A stretch of 64,000 bases of DNA, taken from the NCBI GenBank assembly GCA_001274695.2, contig LARU01000004.1, forward strand, positions 1,178,001-1,242,000. The letters run 5' to 3'. Below the pieces are notes generated by a model, which was given only the letters and a program-made list of their open reading frames with translations, was not told where the DNA came from and searched no databases. This DNA is from Azoarcus sp. PA01 (GTDB taxonomy: Bacteria; Pseudomonadota; Gammaproteobacteria; Burkholderiales; Rhodocyclaceae). Position numbers and translations under genes: made by a program. Below are positions 25,903 through 34,638 of this stretch, in pieces. Numbering within the stretch: the stretch's first letter is position 1; every line of letters starts with the position of its first letter.

Positions 25903-26172
25903 ATGACTCCGGGCATCGTCGTCGATATCGGCCGCCAGGCCGTCGAAATCACGCTGCTGATGGCGGCGCCGCTGTTTCTCGCTGCGCTCGTCACCGGCCT
26001 CATCGTCAGCGTCTTCCAGGCCGCGACGCAGATCAACGAGATGACGCTGACCTTCGTGCCGAAGCTCGTCGCCGTGTTTGCGACGATGGTCGTCGCCGGG
26101 CACTGGATGATCGCGCTGATCACCGATTTCACCCGCCGGCTGTTCGAATCGATCCCGACGCTGATCGGCTAG
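25903..26172 (+). CDS. fliQ: Flagellar export gate protein FliQ
   Basis: This 89-residue protein with two membrane helices matches FliQ (VDIGRQAVEITLLMAAPLFLAALVTGLIVSVFQAATQINEMTLTFVPK). It follows fliP by 16 bp. Its TAG stop codon lies inside the left arm of a REP-like hairpin element that separates it from fliR. Confidence 0.96.
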   Translation: MTPGIVVDIGRQAVEITLLMAAPLFLAALVTGLIVSVFQAATQINEMTLTFVPKLVAVFATMVVAGHWMIALITDFTRRLFESIPTLIG

Positions 26173-26304
26173 TAGTCCGTTCCAGCAAACCAGTTACCGT
26201 TCGCGGTGAGCCTGTCGAACCGCAATTGCGTTGCCGCAACTGGCCTTCGACAAGCTCAGGCCGAACGGATTCAGTGGAATGATTTTTCTGGAACCGACTA
26301 CTAG
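26169..26304. repeat. REP-like hairpin element, copy 2, between fliQ and fliR
   Basis: Inverted arms CTAGTAGTCCGTTCCAG (26169-26185) and CTGGAACCGACTACTAG (26288-26304) match at 16 of 17 positions. The inside contains the same core as copies 1 and 3 (ACCGTTCGCGGTGAGCCTGTCG left; TTCGACAAGCTCAGGCCGAACGG right, each partly shown as shared motif). The arms differ from those of copy 1. The left arm includes the fliQ stop codon. The element opens a 142-bp gap in a normally tight operon. Confidence 0.8.
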
Positions 26305-26314
26305 TGCGTTTTCC

Positions 26315-27094
26315 ATGCTGAGCATCACCGCGGCCCAGCTCGACGCGTGGATCGCGACGCTGATGTTCCCGCTCGCGCGCCTGCTCGGGCTCGTGTCGGC
26401 GGCGCCGCTGTTCGGCAACCGCATGGTGCCGGTGAGAGTCCGCCTCGCCGTCGGCCTCGCGATCGCGATGGCGGTGCTGCCGGCGCTGCCGCCGATGCCT
26501 CCCGTTCCCGGTGGCTCGATGGAGCAGCTCGCGATATTCGCGCAGCAGGCGTTCATCGGCATCGCGACGGGCTTCGTGATGCGGCTGGTGTTCGCCGCGG
26601 TCGACGTCGCCGGCGAGATGATCGGCCTGCAGATGGGCCTGTCGTTCGCCGTGTTCTTCAGCCCGCAGAGCGGCGCGCAGACGTCGGTAATCGCGGAATT
26701 TCTCGGCCTGGTCGCGCTGCTGGTGTTCGTCGCGCTCGACGGCCACCTGATGCTGATCCAGGGGGTCGTCGCGAGCTTCGAGTGGCTGCCGGTCGGAGCG
26801 GTGCCGAAAGCGGACGGCTGGCTGCTGATCGTGCGCTACGCCGCAGTGATGTTCGCGTCCGGGCTGATGATGGCGCTGCCGATGGTCGCGGCGCTGTTGA
26901 TCACGAACACCGCGCTCGGCGTGCTGACGCGCGCTGCGCCGCAGCTCAACCTGTTCGCCGTCGGCTTTCCGGTGACGCTGTCGGTCGGCTTCCTCGTCCT
27001 GCTGCTGAGCCTCGACACGCTCGCGCCGGTGCTGCAAAGCCTTTTCGAACGTGGCTTTGGCGCGATCAACGAGCTGTTCCGCGCGTTCGGCTGA
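26315..27094 (+). CDS. fliR: Flagellar export gate protein FliR
   Basis: This 259-residue integral membrane protein shows FliR features: ITAAQLDAWIATLMFPLARLLGLVSAAPLFG, the loop AAVDVAGEMIGLQMGLSF and a C-terminal ending IGLPVTLSVGFLVLLLSL-type helix. The ATG at 26315 is chosen because the extension upstream reads through the repeat element. No clear ribosome-binding site precedes it, possibly a result of the inserted element. It is the last gene of the fliK operon. Confidence 0.94.
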   Translation: MLSITAAQLDAWIATLMFPLARLLGLVSAAPLFGNRMVPVRVRLAVGLAIAMAVLPALPPMPPVPGGSMEQLAIFAQQAFIGIATGFVMRLVFAAVDVAGEMIGLQMGLSFAVFFSPQSGAQTSVIAEFLGLVALLVFVALDGHLMLIQGVVASFEWLPVGAVPKADGWLLIVRYAAVMFASGLMMALPMVAALLITNTALGVLTRAAPQLNLFAVGFPVTLSVGFLVLLLSLDTLAPVLQSLFERGFGAINELFRAFG

Positions 27095-27107
27095 GCGGCC
27101 GGCGCCG

Positions 27108-27554
27108 CTACATCGCCGGCCAGATGCGCGAGCGCACGAGCCGCACTTCGCCGACTGCGGTGCGCTGCGCGAACGGCCAGCTCGATTCGACGCTCTCCTC
27201 GTAGCGCACCACTTCGAACCCGGCAAACCCTCCGGCGTCCGCGATGCGCTGCGCAGCGCGCACGAACACCTGCCGCGCTTCGCCTTCGCCGCCGGTGACG
27301 AGCGACTTCATCCGCAGGTCGAAGCGCACCCGCTCGGCGTCGAGCCGCACGACGCCCACGTCCCATGCAGGCGACTGCGGGTCGTGGGGCAGATACGCGA
27401 CCGCAGGCGGCGGGGGGTAATCGGCGTCGTTCAGGCGCGGCAGCGATGCGCTTTCGCCCGCCGTGTCGGCGCCCGCATGACGCGGCAGCGGCAACGCGAG
27501 GCAGCCGCCGGCGAGCGGGAGAATCAGGCACAGCGCGACGCGGCGGAACGACAC
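27108..27554 (-). CDS. Putative lipoprotein downstream of flgL, function unknown
   Basis: This 148-residue protein starts at GTG with a signal sequence and a lipobox-like LPLAGGC (Cys18), so it is probably a lipoprotein or exported protein. A Pro-rich linker (DADYPPPPAVAYLP) is followed by a compact domain (VGVVRLDAERVRFDLRMKSLVTGGEGEARQVFVRAAQRIADAGGF...EVVRYEESVES). I do not recognise a family. It lies 6 bp behind flgL at the end of the flgBCDEFGHIJKL block and converges with fliR, 13 bp away, so it may be part of the flagellar operon. Confidence 0.72.
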   Translation of the reverse strand: MSFRRVALCLILPLAGGCLALPLPRHAGADTAGESASLPRLNDADYPPPPAVAYLPHDPQSPAWDVGVVRLDAERVRFDLRMKSLVTGGEGEARQVFVRAAQRIADAGGFAGFEVVRYEESVESSWPFAQRTAVGEVRLVRSRIWPAM

Positions 27555-27560
27555 GGTCGC

Positions 27561-28460
27561 TCAGCGCAGCAGGTCGAACAGCGACAAGCCGGTCGTGCGG
27601 ACATACGACTGCTGTGCGGCCTCGAGGATCGCCTGCTGCTTCGAGAACCGCGAGATCGCCTCGGCATAGTCGAGGTCCTGCAGCCGCGACAGCGTCTCGG
27701 CATACTGCACGTCCTGCGTCGCCGACATGTCCGCCAGCGCGTCGAGTTCGACCATGCGCGAACCGACCGACGCGCGGATCGTGTTCACCTTGTCGAGCGC
27801 GGCATCCATGCCGTCGATCGCGTTTGCGACGATTCCGGAAACGCCGCCCGGCGGCGGATTGCGCAAGCTGTTGATGAAGCTGGAAATCGACTCGAACGTC
27901 CGGGATTGATTTCCCTCGACCTGGAACACTTCGCTGCCCGGCACCCCGACCGGCATCGTCCGCGACGCCGCAACCTGGATGCTGCGTGCTTGGTCGTCGC
28001 CCGCGTAAGCAAGGTCAGCAGGGAACGGCTCAGTCCCCGACTGATAGCCGGCAAAGCGGTATTCGCCGGTGCCGTCCTTGCTGTTCGCGATGCCGACCAG
28101 CGCGTTGAACTGCGCCTCGATATCGACTGCGATCGCCTCGTGCTCGGTCGGCGACAGCGCCGCATTGCCGGCCTGGATTGCCCGCGTGCGGATGTAGGTG
28201 AGGATGTCGCCGATGCTGCCCAGGCTGCTTTCGAGCGACGCGAGCGCGTCGTTCGCATAGCCCTGGTTCGTCCGGAACTGCTCGTTGACGCTTTTGCTCT
28301 GCGAAACCTCGAGCGCGCGCGCCGCCGCGATCGGGTCGTCGGACGGCCTCAGCACGCGCTTGCCGGTCGACAGCTGCTGCTGCGTATGCAGCAAATCCGC
28401 GCTCTGCCGCAGCATCGCGTCGCGGCCGGAGTCGAAGATCATGCTCGTGGAAATTCTCAT
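27561..28460 (-). CDS. flgL: Flagellar hook-filament junction protein FlgL (HAP3)
   Basis: This 299-residue junction protein matches FlgL/HAP3: MRISTSMIFDSGRDAMLRQSADLLHTQQQLSTGKRVLRPSDDP at the N-terminus and a flagellin-like C-terminus (RLQDLDYAEAISRFSKQQAILEAAQQSYVRTTGLSLFDLL). It joins FlgK to the first flagellin ring. It follows flgK by 14 bp. Confidence 0.95.
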   Translation of the reverse strand: MRISTSMIFDSGRDAMLRQSADLLHTQQQLSTGKRVLRPSDDPIAAARALEVSQSKSVNEQFRTNQGYANDALASLESSLGSIGDILTYIRTRAIQAGNAALSPTEHEAIAVDIEAQFNALVGIANSKDGTGEYRFAGYQSGTEPFPADLAYAGDDQARSIQVAASRTMPVGVPGSEVFQVEGNQSRTFESISSFINSLRNPPPGGVSGIVANAIDGMDAALDKVNTIRASVGSRMVELDALADMSATQDVQYAETLSRLQDLDYAEAISRFSKQQAILEAAQQSYVRTTGLSLFDLLR

Positions 28461-28474
28461 GGTGTTACTCCGGC

Positions 28475-29896
28475 TCAGCGCGCGATCGAGAGGATTTCGT
28501 CGAAGAGCGTGCCCGCAACCGACATCACGCGCGCCGCCGCCTGGTAGGACTGCTGGTAACGGATCAGGTTGGCCGCCTCTTCGTCGAGATTGACGCCGGA
28601 AAGCGCTTGCTGCGCCGCAGTGGCCTGGTCGAGCTGCGCTTGCTGGGCTTTCAGCCCGATCTGCACTTCGCGCGCCTGGTTGCCGACCGAGCTGACAAGC
28701 TGGGAATACGCCGACCCGACGGTCGCCGTCCCCGAGCCAACCGTTACGACCGATTTGGCGGTCTGCAGCGCCGCCAGCGCGAGCGCATTGCGGTTGTCCG
28801 AACGGCCGACGGGCTCGGAGCCTGAAGCGGCGGCGGCAGCAGCAATGGTGTGCGGATCCGAGATCGCCACCCGCAGCGCGCCTGCCGCCCCGGACACTTC
28901 CCTCGGCAGCGCGAAAAACGCGCCCCTCGCATCCCCGTTCAGGGCGCGGCCCATCCCGTGCTGGGTATTGAACGCGCTCGCGAAATCGAAAGCGATCTGG
29001 TCGAGTTTGTCGCGCGCGGGGTCGAGCGCTTCGCTGCGGAACTTCAGCAGGCCGCCGAGCTGCCCGCCGGTGAACAGCGAATCCGGCAGCGGCACTGCGC
29101 CGCCGCCCGCTGTCGTGAGCTCGATCGTGCTGTGCAGCGGGTCGGACGGATCAGGCTTGACGGCGAGTTCCGAAGCGGTGGTGCCGACGACGAGCGCCTG
29201 GCCGCTGCCGACGAACACGCTGAGCGAGCCGTCCCGCTCGGTCACCGTGCTGACCTTGACGAGCTTGTTGAGCTCGGCGACGAGCATGTTGCGCTGGTCG
29301 AGCAGGTCGTTCGCCTGGACCGAAGGTCCGGCAACCTGCACGGCGCCGATCTGCCGGTTCATGTCGGCGATCTGGCGCGCGTACGCATCGATCGACTCGA
29401 CCGCGCCGGCGATCTGCCCTTCGGTGAGGCTATTGATTTCGCCGAGCCGGGTGTCGAGCGCGTTGAAGCGCGACGCGAGCATTTCACCCGACGAGATCAG
29501 CGCCTGGCGCGCCGCGATGCTCGCCGGGTTGGTCGCGACGTCCTGCACGCCCTTGAAGAAATCGGACAGCGCCGGCGCGAGGCCTGCCGACGGATCGGCG
29601 AGCAGGTTGTCGAGCTGGCCGAGCTGCGCGTCGTATGCGGAAAGCTCTTCCTTGCGCGCCGACGCATTGAGCACCTGCTGGCCCAGGAACTGGTCGTACT
29701 GGCGCCGCACGGCATCGACTTTCGAGCCCTGACCGAAGAAACCCGCGCCGCTGAACTGCGGATCGTTCGTCGTGATGATCGCCGTCTGGCGGTTGTAGCC
29801 GGGCGTGTTGGCGTTGGTGATGTTGTGGCTGGTCGTCAACAGGTTCGCTTGCGAACTGTTGATGCCTGTCAGACCGATGCTGAGGAGTCCGGCCAT
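28475..29896 (-). CDS. flgK: Flagellar hook-associated protein FlgK (HAP1)
   Basis: This 473-residue junction protein shows the flg_bb_rod N-terminus (MAGLLSIGLTGINSSQANL, HNITNANTPGYNRQ) and a C-terminal domain (NLDEEAANLIRYQQSYQAAARVMSVAGTLFDEIL). The ATG at 29896 has AAGGAAA at good spacing; an in-frame start 39 bases earlier is not supported. A REP-like element separates it from flgJ, so its expression may depend on a promoter or readthrough in that gap. Confidence 0.95.
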   Translation of the reverse strand: MAGLLSIGLTGINSSQANLLTTSHNITNANTPGYNRQTAIITTNDPQFSGAGFFGQGSKVDAVRRQYDQFLGQQVLNASARKEELSAYDAQLGQLDNLLADPSAGLAPALSDFFKGVQDVATNPASIAARQALISSGEMLASRFNALDTRLGEINSLTEGQIAGAVESIDAYARQIADMNRQIGAVQVAGPSVQANDLLDQRNMLVAELNKLVKVSTVTERDGSLSVFVGSGQALVVGTTASELAVKPDPSDPLHSTIELTTAGGGAVPLPDSLFTGGQLGGLLKFRSEALDPARDKLDQIAFDFASAFNTQHGMGRALNGDARGAFFALPREVSGAAGALRVAISDPHTIAAAAAASGSEPVGRSDNRNALALAALQTAKSVVTVGSGTATVGSAYSQLVSSVGNQAREVQIGLKAQQAQLDQATAAQQALSGVNLDEEAANLIRYQQSYQAAARVMSVAGTLFDEILSIAR

Positions 29897-29939
29897 GCTC
29901 GTTTCCTTTTTCGTGCTGCGCTCGATGAATCTCAATTAA

Positions 29940-30060
29940 GGCGGCAATTAACTAGAACCGTTCGCCCTGACCCTGTCGAAGGGCATTGGCAGGGCTTCGA
30001 CAAGCCTGTCCTGAGCTTGTCGAAGGGCACAGCCCGAACGGTATTTGCCTGCCGGGCTAA
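29940..30060. repeat. REP-like hairpin element, copy 3, between flgJ and flgK
   Basis: The core from about 29956 to 30042 starts AACCGTTCGCCCTGACCCTG and ends GCACAGCCCGAACGGT, with two further GTCGAAG/CTTCGAC motifs inside, and can fold back on itself. The outer arms are weaker than in copies 1 and 2. It lies in the 199-bp gap after the flgJ stop and before the flgK start. Confidence 0.75.
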
Positions 30061-30095
30061 CAAGCAAGACTTTTGCCACGCTGCAGTCGCCGGGG

Positions 30096-31076
30096 TCAGC
30101 CGGCGAGCGCCGTGCGCAGCGTGTTGCCGCCGATGATCCGCGTCAGCTTGTCGGCGTACATCGGATCGGTCGCGTAGCCGGCGTGCTGCAGGCTGCGGGC
30201 GAAGCCGGCGGCGTCGGTCTGCCCGAGCACCGCAGCGTAGCGCGGGCTATTGCGCAGCAGGTTCGCGTAATCGCGGAACGCGTCGGCATACGAGCCGTAG
30301 GCGCGAAAGCGCGCGTTCTCGGTGTACGCCCGGCCATTCGCATACTCGGTGACCGGCACTTCGACGACCGCGCCCTTCCAGTCCGCCCCGGCCTTGATGT
30401 TGAACAGGTTGAAGCTCGGCGTGCCGTCGGCGCGGCGCAGTTCGCCCCGCCCCCAGCCGGTTTCGAGCGCCGCCTGCGCGACCATGAAATGCGCCGGGAT
30501 GCCGGTGGCGCGGCTCGCGCTGCCGGCGTGCGGCCACACGCGGTCGACAAACTCGCCGGCGCCGTTCGGCACGTCACGCGCGCCGGACGCGGCACGAGCC
30601 TGCGCTTCCGTGCCCGGCGCAGGCGCGTCGTCTGCCGAGGGCAGCCTGGGGTCCGCAACGTCTGGCGCGGCGGCGATTGCCGGCACGTGGGCGCGTGCGG
30701 CAAGGATTGCCGTGCGCGGCGGCACGGGCGGCGCGCCCGCGGCGCCAGCGTCGTGCGCCGCAGCCGATTTCTCCAGCGCTTCGCCGCCGAGCTGGCGAAA
30801 GATTACGTCGGCAAGCCCGGTGCCGCGGCCCTGCGCCATGTTCATCGCCGTCTGCTGATCCTGCATCGCCTGAAAAAGCCGCGTCTGGTCGCTGTTGAAC
30901 ATCCCTTCGGACGGCACCGCATCGCGCATCGACTTCAACACCATCTGCAGGAACAGCGCCTCGAACTGTTTGGCGGTCGCGCGCAGCGCCGCGGGCGAAT
31001 TGTCGTCGCGCGACAGGCGCTTCAGGTCGGCGAGGGCATTCGGGTCGATCGCGTTGATCTGCGCCGGGATGGCCAT
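30096..31076 (-). CDS. flgJ: Rod-binding muramidase FlgJ
   Basis: This 326-residue protein has an N-terminal rod-scaffold domain (about 25-100: LRATAKQFEALFLQMVLKSMRDA) and a C-terminal peptidoglycan-hydrolase domain (about 170-326) with the catalytic Glu E205 in ALETGWG. It opens the cell wall so the rod can pass. A Pro/Ala-rich linker joins the two parts. It lies 2 bp behind flgI. Confidence 0.95.
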   Translation of the reverse strand: MAIPAQINAIDPNALADLKRLSRDDNSPAALRATAKQFEALFLQMVLKSMRDAVPSEGMFNSDQTRLFQAMQDQQTAMNMAQGRGTGLADVIFRQLGGEALEKSAAAHDAGAAGAPPVPPRTAILAARAHVPAIAAAPDVADPRLPSADDAPAPGTEAQARAASGARDVPNGAGEFVDRVWPHAGSASRATGIPAHFMVAQAALETGWGRGELRRADGTPSFNLFNIKAGADWKGAVVEVPVTEYANGRAYTENARFRAYGSYADAFRDYANLLRNSPRYAAVLGQTDAAGFARSLQHAGYATDPMYADKLTRIIGGNTLRTALAG

Positions 31077-31078
31077 CC

Positions 31079-32215
31079 TCAGATCACCTCGAGTTCGGCG
31101 CGCAATGATCCCGCCGCCTTCATCGCCTGCAGGATGCTGACGAGGTCCATCGGCGTCGCGCCGAGCGCATTGAGCGCCTTGACGACGTCGGCCAGGCTCG
31201 CGCTGGCACGCACGTGGTGCAGGCTGCCCTGGTCCTGCTGGATGTCGACAGTGCCGCGCTGCGTGATGACGGTCTCGCCGCGCGAGAACGGCGCGGGCTG
31301 GCTGACGGCGGTGTCGACATCGATCGTCACGGTGAGGTTGCCATGAGCGACCGCGACGTTCTGCAACGTCACGCCCTGGTTCATGACGACCGAGCCGGTG
31401 CGCGAATTGACGATGACTTTCGCCGCCTGCTGCACTGGAGTGACATCGAGATTCTCGAGCTTGCCGAGGAAGCCGACGCGGTCCGAGACGTCGAGCGGCG
31501 CGCGCACCTGGATGCTGCGCCCGTCAAGCGCCTGCGCAGTGCCGGCGGAGGTCGCGAGGTTGATCGCATCGACGACGCGCCGCGCGGTGCCGAAGTCGTT
31601 GTCGTTGAGTTCGAACAGCACGAATTCGCCCTGCCCGAGCATCGTCGGCACCGCGCGCTCGACGGTCGCGCCGCCCGGCACGCGGCCCGCCGACAGGTGG
31701 TTGATCGTCTGCGACGAGCCGGCCGCCGACGCGCCTGCGCCGCCGACCAGCAGGTTGCCCTGCGCCATCGCGTAGATCTGGCCGTCGGCCCCTTTCAGCG
31801 GCGTCATCACCAGCGTGCCGCCGCGCAGGCTTTTCGCGTTGCCGATCGACGACACGGTGATGTCGATCTGCTGGCCGGGACGCGCGAACGGCGGCAGGCT
31901 CGTCGTGACCATTACCGCGGCGACGTTCTTCAGCTGCAGGCTCGTCCCCGGCGGCAGCTGGACCCCCATGTTGCCGAGCATGTTGATGATGCTCTGCACC
32001 GTGAACGGCGTCTGCGTCGTCTGGTCGCCGCTGCCATCTAGGCCGACGACGAGGCCGTAGCCTACGAGCTGGTTGTCGCGCACGCCGGCGACTGACGCGA
32101 GATCCTTCAGCCGCTCAGCTGCCACCCCGCCGCAACCGAGCAGCAGGCCGAGCGCGCACGCCGCGATGCGGAACAGCTGGGCCGGAGTCTTCTGCGCATC
32201 ATCGCGAAACATCAT
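31079..32215 (-). CDS. flgI: Flagellar P-ring protein FlgI
   Basis: This 378-residue periplasmic protein forms the ring around the rod in the peptidoglycan layer. A signal peptide ([25 protein letters not shown]) is followed by the conserved [27 protein letters not shown] and SGMLGNMGV-like start, with normal length and C-terminus ([27 protein letters not shown]). Two adjacent ATGs (32215 and 32212) follow GGAG; the first is listed. Confidence 0.96.
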   Translation of the reverse strand: MMFRDDAQKTPAQLFRIAACALGLLLGCGGVAAERLKDLASVAGVRDNQLVGYGLVVGLDGSGDQTTQTPFTVQSIINMLGNMGVQLPPGTSLQLKNVAAVMVTTSLPPFARPGQQIDITVSSIGNAKSLRGGTLVMTPLKGADGQIYAMAQGNLLVGGAGASAAGSSQTINHLSAGRVPGGATVERAVPTMLGQGEFVLFELNDNDFGTARRVVDAINLATSAGTAQALDGRSIQVRAPLDVSDRVGFLGKLENLDVTPVQQAAKVIVNSRTGSVVMNQGVTLQNVAVAHGNLTVTIDVDTAVSQPAPFSRGETVITQRGTVDIQQDQGSLHHVRASASLADVVKALNALGATPMDLVSILQAMKAAGSLRAELEVI

Positions 32216-32233
32216 TCATTCTCCGGACGGCGG

Positions 32234-32923
32234 TCAGAACGGCAGCACGATGTTGAAGAAGCGCTGCATCCATCCCATCGTGTTCGCCTCGTCGATATAG
32301 CCGCTGCCCTTGTATTCGATCCGCGCGTCGGCGACCTGCGTCGACTGCACGGTGTTCGCCGCGGTGACCGTGATCGGGTTGACGATGCCGGAAAAGCGGA
32401 TGAACTCGTTCCCCTGGTTGATCGCGACCTGTTTTTCGCCCGACACCAGCAGGTTGCCGTTCGGATACACCTCGATGACGGTGACGGTGATCGTGCCGTT
32501 GAACTGGTTGTTCGCCTTCGATGCGCCTTCGCCCGAGAACTCGGAGTCGACGCCCGCCTCGACATTCATGCCCGCGAGCCCCGCGAATGGCACCTTTGAG
32601 GCCGCCGTGATGCCGCCTTCGACGCTCGAGCCGCGCGTCGCGTTGCTGTTCGCCGCTTTCTGCGCGGCGTTGCGTTCGACGAGGTTGATCGTCAGCGTGT
32701 CGCCGACGAGCCGCGCGCGACGGTCCTCGAACAGCGGCCGCGCCTGCGCCGCCTGGAAGATCGCGCCCGTTGCCGGAACGACCTGCCCGCGCGCTTCCGG
32801 CCGCGCGGTCATCGGCTGATGCACCGCCGTCGGCGGCGTCGAATAGATCGATGCGCAGCCCGACAGCAGCGCGGCAAACATTGCCGGAAAAAGGCGCGCG
32901 GCCTTCGTCGCGCATGCGGTCAC
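32234..32923 (-). CDS. flgH: Flagellar L-ring lipoprotein FlgH
   Basis: This 229-residue outer-membrane lipoprotein has the lipobox LLSGC (Cys near residue 22) and the family pattern [39 protein letters not shown], ending [13 protein letters not shown]. The GTG start at 32923 overlaps the flgG stop (GTGA); an internal ATG would leave too short a signal peptide. A small gap of 18 bp separates it from flgI. Confidence 0.94.
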   Translation of the reverse strand: MTACATKAARLFPAMFAALLSGCASIYSTPPTAVHQPMTARPEARGQVVPATGAIFQAAQARPLFEDRRARLVGDTLTINLVERNAAQKAANSNATRGSSVEGGITAASKVPFAGLAGMNVEAGVDSEFSGEGASKANNQFNGTITVTVIEVYPNGNLLVSGEKQVAINQGNEFIRFSGIVNPITVTAANTVQSTQVADARIEYKGSGYIDEANTMGWMQRFFNIVLPF

Positions 32924-33702
32924 AGCTGCGTCAGCCGCCCGAGCATCTGGTCGGAAGTCTGGATCGCGCGCGAATTCAGTTCGTATGCGCGCTGCGTCGC
33001 GATCATGCTGACGAGTTCCTCGGCGACGTTGACGTTCGAGGTTTCGACATACTGCTGATTGATGACTCCGGCGCCGTTCGTCCCCGGCGCATTCGGCGTC
33101 GCGACGCCGCTCGATGCGGTCTCGAGGAACAGGTTCTCGCCGGCGCTCGACAGTCCGCCCGGATTGACGAAAGTCGCGAGCTGGATGTTGCCGACGACCG
33201 TAGGCGTCGCCTGTCCGGCTTGCAGTACGCTGACCGTGCCATCCTTGCCGATCGTCACCGACTGCGCGTCGTTCGGGATGATGATCGCCGGTTCGAGCGG
33301 ATAGCCGCTGGCGGTGACCATCTGGCCCTGCGCGTCGAGCTGGAACGCGCCGTCGCGCGTGTACCCGGGTGTGCCGTCGGGCAGCGTCACCTGGAAGAAA
33401 CCGGCTCCCTGCACGCCCATGTCCATCGCATTGCCGGTCTGCTGCAGGTTGCCCTGGGTGTGGATGCGCTCGGTCGCGACCGGCCGCACGCCGGTGCCGA
33501 GCTGCAGGCCGCTGCCGATCTGGTTCTGCTGCGTGTTCTGTGCGCCGGGCTGGCGGATCGTCTGGTACAGCAGATCCTCGAAGATCGCGCGCGAGCGCTT
33601 GTAGCCGTTCGTCGAGACGTTCGCGAGGTTGTTGGAGATCACATCCAGCTGCGTCTGCTGGGCCTCGAGGCCGGTGCGGGCGATCCACAATGAACGAATC
33701 AT
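32920..33702 (-). CDS. flgG: Distal rod protein FlgG
   Basis: This 260-residue protein shows the rod signature [18 protein letters not shown] near the N-terminus and the C-terminal [33 protein letters not shown]. It forms the distal rod. It overlaps flgH by 4 bp and is separated from flgF by 137 bp that hold a short GC-rich hairpin (about 33722-33745) but no sure promoter. Confidence 0.96.
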   Translation of the reverse strand: MIRSLWIARTGLEAQQTQLDVISNNLANVSTNGYKRSRAIFEDLLYQTIRQPGAQNTQQNQIGSGLQLGTGVRPVATERIHTQGNLQQTGNAMDMGVQGAGFFQVTLPDGTPGYTRDGAFQLDAQGQMVTASGYPLEPAIIIPNDAQSVTIGKDGTVSVLQAGQATPTVVGNIQLATFVNPGGLSSAGENLFLETASSGVATPNAPGTNGAGVINQQYVETSNVNVAEELVSMIATQRAYELNSRAIQTSDQMLGRLTQL

Positions 33703-33839
33703 GATGCTGAGTCCCTTTCCTGGGCAGGCAGGGAGGCTGCCTGCAAGTGTCCGGACCAGTCTAGGCGGTGACCGGCGGCTTCAATCGCCGGAACACCCGC
33801 CCAAAAGACCCGCTAATTCCGTCGCGCGGCCGCCCCCGC

Positions 33840-34580
33840 TCAGCGGGCCGCGAGCACCTGCGCTGCCGCCTGGTCGTTCTGCTGCGCGGTCTGCAGCATC
33901 TTGGTCTGCATGTCGAACTGGCGTGCCAACGCGATCATCGACACCATCTGATCGACGACGCTGACGTTGCTGCCTTCGAGGTAGCCGCCGGCGACCTGCA
34001 CGGCCTCGTCGCGAGGCGCGGCGCCGCCGTCGCGCAGCCGGAACAGCCCGTCGTCGCCGCGCACGAGCGAAGTCTCCGGCGGATTGACGAGCTTCAGCTG
34101 GCCGAGGTTATTGACGACGTTCTGCGCGCCGCCGCCGCGCATCGCCGAAATCGTGCCGTCCTTGCCGATCAGCACTTCGTTGTCGGGCGGAATCGTGATC
34201 GGACCGCCGTCGCCGAGCACCGGCAGGCCGCCTCGCGTCTGCAGCACGCCGTTCGGGCTGACTTCCAGGCTGCCGTTGCGCGTATAGCCTTCGGAGCCAT
34301 CGGGCAGTTGCACCGCGAGCCAGCCCTTGCCTTCGACTGCGACGTCGAACGCGCGCCCGGTCTGCTGCAGCGGCCCGGCCTCGAAGTTCGTCGCGACGCT
34401 CGCATCGATGACGAACGCGCGCGTCGGCAGGCCCTCGCCTTGCATCGGCACCGCACGCAGCTTGTGCAGTTCGGCGCGAAAGCCGGTCGTCGTCGCGTTC
34501 GCGAGGTTGTGCGACACCGCAGCCTGCTGGCCGATGGTGTGTTTCGCGCCGCTCATCGCGGTGTAGATCAGACGGTCCAT
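33840..34580 (-). CDS. flgF: Proximal rod protein FlgF
   Basis: This 246-residue protein starts MDRLIYTAMSGAKHTIGQQA with SHNLANATTTGFRAE and ends in the rod motif (VSVVDQMVSMIALARQFDMQTKMLQTAQ). It forms the proximal rod with FlgB and FlgC. It is placed between flgE and flgG as in enteric operons. Confidence 0.95.
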   Translation of the reverse strand: MDRLIYTAMSGAKHTIGQQAAVSHNLANATTTGFRAELHKLRAVPMQGEGLPTRAFVIDASVATNFEAGPLQQTGRAFDVAVEGKGWLAVQLPDGSEGYTRNGSLEVSPNGVLQTRGGLPVLGDGGPITIPPDNEVLIGKDGTISAMRGGGAQNVVNNLGQLKLVNPPETSLVRGDDGLFRLRDGGAAPRDEAVQVAGGYLEGSNVSVVDQMVSMIALARQFDMQTKMLQTAQQNDQAAAQVLAAR

Positions 34581-34638
34581 GCGCCTTTCCCCTTCGTTTG
34601 CCCGTGCCCGGCAGCGCCGAGGGGCGTTTCAGCGATGC

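Noticed and set aside
12009..30060. The three repeats as a CRISPR array
   Set aside because: They are 14 kb and 4 kb apart, are hairpins of over 100 bp, and there are no spacers or cas genes.
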